A stretch of 64,000 nucleotides of DNA from Brachycybe producta. Its lineage: Eukaryota; Arthropoda; Diplopoda; Playtdesmida; Andrognathidae. This document shows, one piece after another, positions 56,080-64,000 of the stretch (position 1 is the first letter of the stretch; each line of letters starts with the position of its first letter). Position numbers and translations under genes: made by a program. Where the stretch lies: contig JAUPFP010000010.1 in assembly GCA_036925085.1 (NCBI GenBank), positions 4,698,996 through 4,762,995 on the forward strand, written 5' to 3'. The notes below the pieces were generated by a model. That model worked only from the letters and a program-made list of their open reading frames with translations. It was not told the origin of the DNA and did not search any database.

Positions 56080-57090
56080 ATGGGTTGGGGCAGGTAACCA
56101 AATGGGTAACTTCTTTTTTAAGTGATAGGAAACAAAGTGTAGTTGTAAATGGGTCTCACTTAGAGTGGTTGGCTGTTAAATCTGGTGTACCCCAGGGTAG
56201 TGTGTTGGGTCCTCTTTTGTTCCTAATATTTATTAATGACCTCAGCAGCACAGTTGGCAGCAACTGTAGACTATTTCTGATGATACTCTAATTTACTAAG
56301 AGGTTGATGGTATCCAAGACTGTGAAACAATAGCTCTAGACTTGAAGGCAATTGAGGGATGGTGTAATACAGGGCAACTTCAGTTGAGTGAGGGGAAGTG
56401 TAGTGTTATGAGGTGAACTTGGGGTAGAAATACAATTGTGTTAAATTATAGTATGAATGACATTATTCTAAGGAGTTTCAAGTGTTATAAGTACTTGGGA
56501 GTTACAATGACAGATGACCTTTTTGAAAAAAAACACATTGATGGTGTTATTGGGAAAACTCTACAAATGCTTCGTTTTAGTCAAAGGACATTGGGCACCT
56601 GCCCAGCACAAGTTAAAACTATTGCCTATAAAATGTTGGTTCGGCCTCATCTCGAGTATTGCTGCAGTGTATGGAATCCTCACTCTGTCACACTCACTCA
56701 CTCAGTTGAAATGGTTCAGCATAAGGCAGCTAGGTTTGTTTGTGGCAGACATGAATTTACAGATAGTGTCACTGAGATGCTGGCAGTGCTACAATGGCAT
56801 AGTTTGGCACATCGCAGGGCTGAGTTGAGTTTGAAATTGTTTGGGAAAATTACACATGGTGATTGTCCTAAGCCGCAGTCCAGTGATATTCATAAAGCCA
56901 CTCTAAGAAAATTAGAGAGATTTTTGCTAGGACAGATTCATATTAATCTTTTTTCCCTAGAGTTATAAGACAATGGAACTCTCTTCCTGAGGCAGTGGTG
57001 AATGGGGAATAATTTTGTTTTGTGGATTGACATTTGGATATTCATTTTGTTTTCATATATGTGCATGTATTCAGTATGTTCTTGACAATG
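56080..57090 (+). pseudogene. LINE copy C, RT core to C-terminus
   Basis: It encodes [17 protein letters not shown], then [15 protein letters not shown], a damaged catalytic region near 56270, CYKYLGVTMTDD near 56475, LVRPHLEYCCSVWNPHS near 56640, VQHKAARFVCG near 56720 and RQWNSLPEAVV near 56970. Two long open frames (56085-56291 and 56438-56968) are separated by frame damage. The catalytic FADD motif is not intact in either frame. This is a CR1/jockey-like family different from copies A and B. Its 3' end falls between about 57020 and 57160. Confidence 0.7.
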
Positions 57091-57164
57091 CTTAATGCTG
57101 CATGTGGACTTTTATGTCATTCTGCCATAGCAGAGTACTACTTCTAATTGTAATGGTAATTGTA

Positions 57165-57681
57165 TGGCAACCCAGCAAAGGAGAGATCCCTCAACCACTA
57201 CCAGTCGTTTGTCAAGTCCGTAGCAAACATCAAGAGGGCAGTGAAGGAGCATTCCTTCAGAACATATCATCAGGTTCAGCTCTGGTTAGGAAACGAGTTA
57301 CACCCTGAATTGTGGAGCTGAGAGTGCAAGGCAGACAACCAGCTCACTCCTTTACAGACTAAAGACCTCGCAGCACCAGAAGAAAGTTTGAAAATAATTT
57401 TCTGCCAGTGCACCAAAAAATGTGGATGCAGGAAAATCTCAATAAACTGTTTCCCTCTATGCCAAAGCTGCCAGGGGAATTGTCCAAATGGCGTCCCCAT
57501 GTTGGACAATGAGGATGACGACGCTGAAGAGATAGAGCCCCTACACACATCCTTTGAAGATATGGAAACAGAGGTGGAAGAAATTATAGATGAAGATCAG
57601 GAATATGAGCTACCTCCTGAGCCAATTGCCGGACCCTCCCACCCCAAGAGAGCCAAAACAACAACATTTTTGTATGAATAG
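57165..57681 (+). pseudogene. Invertebrate uncharacterised family, Cys-rich C-terminal part
   Basis: HSFRTYHQVQLWLGNELHPE near 57250, a TGA at 57313, then the family Cys-rich motif CQCTKKCGCRKISINC..CQSC (57406-57470). An acidic tail follows (DNEDDDAEEIE, EEIIDEDQEYE) and a stop at 57679-57681. Together with 54445-54900 this is one gene split by LINE copy C. The frame after the TGA is open for about 120 codons. The Cys pattern suggests metal binding; no catalytic role can be read. Confidence 0.6.
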
Positions 57682-57689
57682 TTTATACA

Positions 57690-58329
57690 AAACCAACAAT
57701 TATGTTGAAAAACCTTTTTGTTTGTCATTTTTTCACATTTTGATTACGACACTTAAAATTAACAGTAGTGTAGTCGAGTAATGTCTATCCATTACATGTA
57801 CAATGCTTGTCTTTATTTGATTGGATTTTAATAAATGCAAATACAGCTTATATACAAAGATCTAACCCTTACATATTTAGAAAGTTTCAAAATCTCGAAA
57901 TTTCCCGAAAATTTTAAACTGCTATAATTTTTGATTGTTTGAAGATGTAAAACTAAGGGCTGAGGCGCTAGAAAGCAACGTTTGTCGAAAAGTGTGAGGT
58001 AAAAAGCGTTTTTTTAAAATGTGCTATTTTTGCTAGCGGATATCTCGAATACTATTAAGAATAGAAAAACATGAATAGAAACAATATTGTAGGAAATGTT
58101 GTCAGCTTTCATTTGTAATAGAATAATAGTTTCGCTACAATGCTCCATTTTCGCGATATAAACAAAAAACCAAAACACGTGACCTTCTATGTGCCCCCTG
58201 CACCCCGCCCACCTTATAAGTCCGGGCAATTTTAGTATGTTTACCTCCTAACTACTCCAAACACAGCCCTGAAGTCAAAAATTCTGTTCCTGACCATGTC
58301 CTCTACATCTCCTTTTTGAGCATTCATTG
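57690..58329. other. No gene seen
   Basis: Probably 3' sequence of the enclosed element, AT-rich. A minus-strand open stretch at 58014-58229 has no recognised content. Confidence 0.4.
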
Positions 58330-58605
58330 ACTGGACTAATGAGGCATTTGAATTATCGAATCTTGTAAAATATTTGAGATTCGAAAACTCGAATCTTCAC
58401 GCTTTTTTCGTCTTTCGAATCCTAACCTGAAAAAAGAAACGTTAGAAACTTTGGTAAAATTAGTTTTAACTCCATTGACGTCCAATAGAAGCGTTCACTA
58501 ACAAAAAAAAACCTGCGATTGTTGCAGTTTCGGTGGCACAAGGATGATGGGCCGGATCACCAATATCATCACCTTGTGGCGACGCTGAGTGCCACATTGT
58601 TTATT
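58330..58605 (-). repeat. Right member of the inverted repeat pair
   Basis: Reverse counterpart of 53065-53330, with GCTGAGTGCCAC at the outer edge, CCGGATCACCAATATCATC, TGGTAAAATTAGTTTTAACTCC and GAAAACTCGAATCTTCACGC. About 5.5 kb separate the outer edges. Confidence 0.75.
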
Positions 58606-59030
58606 ATTATTTATAATTTTTTATATTTAATATTAGTTCATTTATTTGTATCTTCTTAATGAATACGATAGGATTCTTTTATGAAGGATTGAAAAGATTT
58701 GAGATTCGGGAGGTTCGAGGGATTTGAGAACCTTTAAGGATTCAGATTCGAGAAAATTTAGGATTCGTCCTACATCTATTGAAAACCAATAGATTCAGTA
58801 GAATTTACAAAATAATAGCTGGTTTAACCACGTGGTTTTAACCACAACGGTTAAAACCACGCCAAACTGATTGTTTGTAAAGTACTTGAGCACATTATTT
58901 ATTCCCCCTGAATGATTTTTCTTATTAGCAATAATTATAATCTGTGTGATAATCAGCATGGGTTTCTTATATGTTGTACACAAATAAGTTAAATGAATTC
59001 AAATTAAATGTGTTTAGGTGAATTATACGG
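58606..59030. other. No gene; perfect hairpin at 58832-58860
   Basis: GTGGTTTTAACC and GGTTAAAACCAC form a perfect 12-bp stem with loop ACAAC. The rest is AT-rich. Confidence 0.6.
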
Positions 59031-59034
59031 AATC

Positions 59035-59641
59035 CAGTTAAGGAAATGAACCAATATTATTTTTTTAATAAATATTGATTTAGTATTTCAATTTAAAATA
59101 TTAATAATAAAGTCAATTTTTATTTGGTCAATAGTTTATTACATTCGATTTAAGTATTAACTCAATATTTTGAGAGTATTAACTCATTATTTTGAGATTA
59201 TTAACTGAATCAATTGAAATTGACATATTGTTTGTTTGCCCTTCACGGGGCTCTGTAGAACACGTTTATTATTTAAATTCATTTAAATCATCAGGTGTGT
59301 ACTAGGTATTAGGGGTTGTTCATGTGAAACTCTGTTCATTTAGAATTGGTTACTTTGACGATGTATCTTTACGCTGCTTTTGGACTAAACTGCAGTTTTT
59401 GCCATTGGTCATTTGGTGTGCACACAGAGTGTGCAGAGAGTATAAAAAACTACTTTTGAAAACAATTTGAATTTATTTAAACGATGTGCCTAATACCTAG
59501 TACACACTTGATAATTTAAATGCATTTATATAAGAAAGATGTTCTACAGAGCCCTCTGTGAAGGGCAAACAAACAATATATCGAATCCAATTTATTCAGT
59601 TAATAATCTGAAAATATTGAGTTAATACTTAAACATAATAT
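59035..59641. mobile_element. Inverted-repeat element (foldback family 2), copy 1
   Basis: CCTTCACGGGGCTCTGTAGAACACG near 59240 is mirrored by GTTCTACAGAGCCCTCTGTGAAGG near 59542. AAGTATTAACTCAATATTTT near 59165 is mirrored by AAAATATTGAGTTAATACTT near 59611. A direct relative lies at 61905-62215. Noncoding. A solo LTR begins at its right edge. Confidence 0.65.
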
Positions 59642-60516
59642 TGAAACGATCAGTCCAGGAGCGATCCTGGCTCACTTAGTTTCTTGCAGATCATTTGTTT
59701 TGATTTTGGATTGGCATGAAACTTTGTCAACCCTCTGTACTAACGTACAGAGGTTTGACCTAGTTATATCAGCTGATGATACCAATATCCAGCCTTGGGT
59801 CACCTTTTGGGTCTTGGGTCTCTATTCCTCCCAGTCCCACCCCTTAATACAAAGAGATTGTCCTGATAAGCAGTAGCATTAAGTCAATGGTGTTGTGTTT
59901 TTCTATTATAAGTTTGTCTTTAATTACAATGAATCATCTTTCTATATTTTGGTGACCACTGGTCAATCACATTGATTGGCCAGTTTCGTTTTTACTTTTG
60001 ATTTTGCCCAATCAGAGTATACTGAGAAAGTGTTCTCAGTATCCTCTTTTTGGGTATAAAAGGCCGTGTATTTTCATGTTAAGCAAGCACTTTTTGAATT
60101 GTTACTCTGATACTGAGATTATGCAGAATTGTGGCCAAATTCTGTACATTCTGAAAATAAACTGTTATGAAGAGTATAAAGTTGCCAAGTCTAATTTCTT
60201 TATATTAATTCGGAAGAAGAACGAAAGTTATATTGACATCTTCATCTCGAATTGCCAATCCGGGTGTAAACCCGAATCACCATTTCTAGATGAAACTCCA
60301 AGGGACAGCACGATCAACCAGCTTTTAACAGGTCAAAGCCTGAAAAGTAACAGACAGCTAAAAGATCCATTTTAACTGTAAAACTTCAATAAGGAAGAAC
60401 TTTTGAGGAATCGGAAAGGGATTAATTTGTTCCTTTCCTCCCGAACCAGGATAAAATGAGTGGCTTAGCCAACCACTTTTGGGTGTATTTTATCCACCAC
60501 AAGGTGGTTCATTACA
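59642..60516 (+). mobile_element. Solo LTR, family A, copy 2 (with target-site duplication)
   Basis: 875 bp from TGAAACGATCAGTCC to TCATTACA, flanked by ATAT at 59638-59641 and 60517-60520. The core promoter GGGTATAAAAGGCCGTGTATTTT is near 60050 and AATAAACTG near 60156. It matches the copy at 46572-47435 along its length. No internal part; fossil. Confidence 0.82.
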
Positions 60517-61075
60517 ATATACTAGAACGAAAGCCCGTCTTCGACGGGTGCGATAGTGATAGCCTTACACTGCATAATAGCTTCGATTGGGAATATTTCA
60601 CAATATACATTTCGAAAAAATACTTCACTTGATCCTGTTATAAGCCTGCTTACATTGAAAAAAATTATACACAATAACTCCAGCCAGGACTTGAACCAAA
60701 GACCACTCCCTTCTCTGCCAAAAACATAACCAGTTTTGCTACCAATGTAAATTGTGAGATCAAAGGTGACCTTTACCACAGCCCATGTGGGTTAATTTAT
60801 TTTTTGAAAAAAGCGTGATGCAATAAAGAAAGCTTTCCTGGCTGCCAACTTTTTTGTTCAGGGGTTCTGGTAAAATTTGATGATTTTTCACAAAAATGAG
60901 GTAAATGGAGGAAAATTGAAAATTCTAATGTAGCCTACCAAAAAGCCCATCTAAAGCTGTGTATATTGGTTAATTTTTACGTTCTAGAGTGTGTAGTTTA
61001 CGAGAACATTTGTGCACAAAGAGAGGGAGGGAGTTTGGGAGGGATAGAGTCAGCCCTTAGCAAATTATATTAGAT
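60517..61075 (+). mobile_element. Helentron-like terminus with hairpin, and unassigned sequence
   Basis: ATATACTAG is followed by a perfect CCCGTC (60534-60539), TTC, GACGGG (60543-60548) hairpin, the same terminus type as at 5950 and 16480 but of another sub-family. What follows to 61075 is noncoding and its right end is not evident. A tRNA-like segment lies inside. Confidence 0.45.
60680..60745 (-). repeat. tRNA-like (SINE-head-like) segment
   Basis: On the minus strand TAGCAAAACTGG (60741-60730) fits a pol III A box and GGTTCAAGTCC (60697-60687) fits a B box, about 33 bases apart. The full cloverleaf is not convincing, so this is at most a tRNA-derived SINE head. Confidence 0.35.
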
Positions 61076-61896
61076 TGTAATGAACCACCTTTGTGGAGGA
61101 GAAAATATACCAAAAAGCGGTTGGCTAAGCCACTTATTCTATCCTGGTTCGGGAAAAAGGGAACAAATTAATCCCGTTCTCATTCCTCACAAGTTCTTCA
61201 TTATTGAACATTTACAGTTAAAATGGATCTTTTAGCTGTCTGCTACCTCTCGGGCTTTCACCCGTTAAAAGCTAGTTGATCGTGTTGTCCCTTGAAGTTG
61301 CATCTAGAAGTGGTGATTCGGATTTACACCCGGATTGGTAGTTCGAGATTGTGAATGATGAGAACTTTTGTTCTGTCCAGTAAGTATAAAAAATAAGACA
61401 TGGCAATTTTAAAGCATGTGATCAGTTTATTTACAATTCTTTCCATTGAGGTCTATCCCAAATTGGGCATAGATTTTCTGTTTACTGAATGCTTGAATTA
61501 CATAAAAATACATGGCTTTTTGTACCCAAAAAGAGGATACTGAGAACACTTTCTCAGTATTCTCTGATTGGGCAAAAATACAAGAAAAAACCGAACTGGC
61601 CAATCAATGTGATTGACCAGTAGTCACCAAAATATAAAAAAATGACTCATCGTCAATTAAGACTAATATTCCAAGAAGAACACAACCCCATTGACTTAAT
61701 GCTACTGGGAGGAAAAAGAACCCAAGACCCAAAAGGTGACCCAAGGCAGGATATTGGTATCGTCAACTGATAGAAGTATGTCAATCCTCTGTACGTTAGT
61801 ACAGAGGGTTGACAAAGTTTCACGCCACTCCAAAATAAAACAAATGATCCACAAAAAACTAAGCGAGCCAGGATCGTTCCTGGACTGATCTTTTCA
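61076..61896 (-). mobile_element. LTR family A, copy 3 (inverted relative to copy 2)
   Basis: Complete from TGAAAAGATCAGTCC (61896) to TTACA (61076) on the minus strand, 821 bp, with the same TATA-type block and ordered words as the other copies. The flanking 4-mers (AGAT and CCCT) do not match. Fossil. Confidence 0.78.
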
Positions 61897-61904
61897 CCCT
61901 ATAC

Positions 61905-62215
61905 ACTATTGACAAAATATTGATTTAGTATTTCAATTTAAAATATTAATAATAAAGTCAATTTTTATTTTGTTCATGTCTTAACTGGATTCCGTAAACA
62001 TGAACCAAATAAAAATTGACTTTATTATTTTAAATTGAAATACTAAATCAATATTTTGTTAATAGTTTATATATTATATTTAAGTATTAACTCAATATTT
62101 TCAGATTATTAACTGAATAAATTGAATTCCACATATTGTTTGTTTGTCCTTCACAGGGCTCTGTAGAACACGTTTATTATTTAAATGCATGTAAATTATT
62201 GGGTGTTTACTAGGT
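61905..62215. mobile_element. Inverted-repeat element (foldback family 2), copy 2, with a local palindrome
   Basis: 61919-61980 (AATATTGATTTAGTATTTC ... TTTTTATTTTGTTCATG) is mirrored by 62000-62063, giving a hairpin with arms of about 62 bp. After it come the same TTAAGTATTAACTCAATATTTT and CTTCACAGGGCTCTGTAGAACACG blocks as at 59.2 kb. Noncoding. Confidence 0.65.
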
Positions 62216-62258
62216 ATAAGAAGTACCATACTTGTTTTGGTACATTTTGGTACATTTT

Positions 62259-62301
62259 GGTACACCAATAAAAATTTAGTGTAAAATTTTATTGGTGTAC
62301 C
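62259..62301. repeat. 19-bp-arm hairpin next to a hAT insertion
   Basis: GGTACACCAATAAAAATTT at 62259-62277 pairs with AAAATTTTATTGGTGTACC at 62283-62301 with one mismatch. Three TTTTGGTACA words precede it. The last 8 bases of the right arm are the duplicated target of the next element. Confidence 0.8.
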
Positions 62302-62687
62302 CAGGGCGGCAAGAGATGGGGGAAACGGAAACAAATTCCCGGGGCCCATTAGTCTTGTAGGGCCGGGCTCTGGATTTTTTTTTACAAATTACTATATAAT
62401 TTTATTGTTTGTGATTTTATTGCATAATTTTTGTAACCTCTTTGTCGGTAATCGTAATACGTAGTAATACTAGTAATAAGTGTTTATATGGATCCAGGCC
62501 CCAAACCCAAATTGACTGCACACTTTGTTATCTAAACTGTTTGTCAGATAAAATAAACCTAAAAAAAGTCTTTGATTTTTATATTACAGAAAAAAAATAA
62601 AGAACAATTGAACTATATGCATTCTTTTGTGTCATTGGGCCCAGAATTATTGTTTGTCCCGGGCCCGGGCCCACTCTCGCAGCTGTG
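62302..62687. mobile_element. hAT MITE with perfect 8-bp target-site duplication
   Basis: 386 bp, left end CAGGGCGGCAAGAG, right end complement CACAGCTGCGAGAG (imperfect), GGGGCCC/GGGCCC blocks inside both ends. Flanked by GGTGTACC at 62294-62301 and 62688-62695. Noncoding. Confidence 0.82.
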
Positions 62688-62695
62688 GGTGTACC

Positions 62696-63258
62696 AGAAG
62701 TTGACTATAGTGCCATGTAGAAGCATAATTTGTAAACACAAACCTCTAGTTTAATACAAGCTTTAGGTGAGCCATTCCACACTAATTCACCCAAAATTTC
62801 AAATTTTGTTGCTTGATCATCACAGATGTTAATGTAATAAATCATAACACAACTACAACCTAAAAAATACTCTAACTTTTTTTGTTTTTAAGTCTGGGCC
62901 ACAATTTTTTTAGAATTGGCCCTTTGAAGTTTAACTGTTTTGCTGAAAATGATACAAATTAAAAAAATGCTAACTCCAAAACAACTAAAGCTAGGACAAT
63001 GATTGATAGCTCACAAGAAACGTCATAACAGTGGGAAGAAAAGAGTACTTAATCATCTTTTCATTATTTTAAAATTTATGGTGTCAAATTACACGTTCAA
63101 TTTTTAGAATTTTGGTCAAATTTGAACCCGCTTTAGGCCGTGTTGAGGTCAAAGGTCAGAGTTTATATGTTTTGCAGTTATGCACTTGGGTCTACTCTAG
63201 AATGTGGCATAATTACTTTGATTGAACTATGACTGCAACATAATAAAAAAAATTAGCC
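62696..63258. other. No gene seen
   Basis: AT-rich noncoding DNA. Part may belong to the inverted-repeat element whose left arm is seen from 63261. Confidence 0.4.
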
Positions 63259-63260
63259 AA

Positions 63261-64000
63261 AACTTCGAAAAATCCAATTTGGGTGACTTTGGACCCCGAT
63301 TTTCGCCCTGTGGTGGTCCTCCTGCAAAAAAGTAATTATGCTATGTGAAAATTTATTACATTTCCTTTCCAGTGATGTAAAAATCACAAATGACATTTTA
63401 CAGGTGAAGCAGTGACGATTTTTTAAAGTTTGAAAAATATTTTGACCCTTTAATATAAATTGTAACAAAAAACATGTGCATAAAAGATATGCAAATTAAA
63501 AAACCTGTAGATTACATGGAATATAATACAATACATCAATGTTTAATGTATAAACTTTCAATTGGTCACTTTATTAAATAGGTATAGGTGGAGAGAACTC
63601 ATTTTTTATCCTAATACATATACTTGTAAAAGTTTTGTCACTAAAATGTATAAGCCATGTGTAATGTGTATACAGTGTATGTATAATACATGTGCATATA
63701 CTGTATGTATTTTATATGAAAAGTGACCAATTGAAAAATTAAATTTACATGTTTTTGAATTTGCATATGTTTAATGCACATATTTTTTGCTACAATTTAT
63801 ATTAAAAGTTCAAAATATTTTCCAAACTTTTCCAAACAAAAAATTGTCACTTCTTCATCTATAAAATGTCATCTATGGTATTTACATCACTGGAGAGGAA
63901 ATGTAATGAACTTTCACATAGCTAATTAGTTTTTTGTAGGTGGACCACCACATGGCGAAAATCGGGGTCAAAGGTCACCCAAATTGGATTTTTCGAAGTT
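63261..64000. mobile_element. Long inverted-repeat element cut by the window end
   Basis: AACTTCGAAAAATCCAATTT at 63261 is the reverse complement of the last bases of the window. Pairing continues inward through GGTGACTTTGGACCCCGATTTTCG, ACATTTCCTTTCCAGTGATGTAAA, CATGTGCATAAA/TTTAATGCACAT and AATTGGTCACTTT near 63560. Arms of about 300 bp surround a centre near 63640 rich in TATACAGTGTATG-like words. No coding region. The true ends lie outside what I can see. Confidence 0.75.

Overview
Kind of organism and content. This is AT-rich animal DNA from which I recognise no ordinary host gene. The element mix (CR1-type LINEs with an esterase ORF1, Helentron-like hairpin termini, 8-bp-duplication hAT elements, Ty3/gypsy elements, a Mutator-like transposase with a YqaJ nuclease, a Crypton-like tyrosine recombinase, foldback elements and several satellites) fits an invertebrate metazoan, probably aquatic. 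I cannot name the phylum from sequence alone.

Layout. 1-6.5 kb: AT-rich DNA, a LINE tail, a CR1-like LINE copy (minus strand), a foldback element and a Helentron-like element. 6.8-11.3 kb: a decayed Mutator-like transposase plus YqaJ nuclease gene with a ~184-bp satellite array lodged between its two enzymatic parts. 11.6-20.6 kb: LTR-like repeats, a 15-bp minisatellite, an 82-bp direct-repeat pair, a second Helentron-like copy with long (TA)n tracts, an inverted 157-bp satellite and half a foldback element. 20.6-29.0 kb: a nested stack, hAT in hAT in turn holding a broken Ty3/gypsy element, with matching target-site duplications at each level. 29.0-34.7 kb: a second broken Ty3/gypsy element. 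35.2-38.1 kb: the 5' half of a CR1 element (ORF1 esterase, start of ORF2) meeting a minus-strand CR1 RT copy. 38.1-47.4 kb: solo-LTR-like repeats of two families, MITEs and a hAT element. 47.9-52.1 kb: the best preserved gene, a ~600-residue Crypton-like tyrosine recombinase (main frame 49428-51254, possible start at 49291), with its own upstream and downstream tandem repeats and a plausible core promoter. 53-58.6 kb: inverted repeats enclosing a decayed gene of an unnamed invertebrate family (GCDTTS block, Cys-rich tail) and a LINE. 59-64 kb: inverted-repeat elements, two LTR copies in opposite orientation, a hAT MITE and a long inverted repeat cut by the window end.

How the parts relate. 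These are independent mobile elements layered on one another, not a pathway. The insertion order is readable at 20.6-29.0 kb and at several solo LTRs from 4-bp and 8-bp duplications. The recombinase locus stands out: nearly open coding sequence, canonical catalytic spacing, a TATA/Inr pair at the expected distance, and a repeated near-palindrome upstream that has the shape of a recombinase core site.
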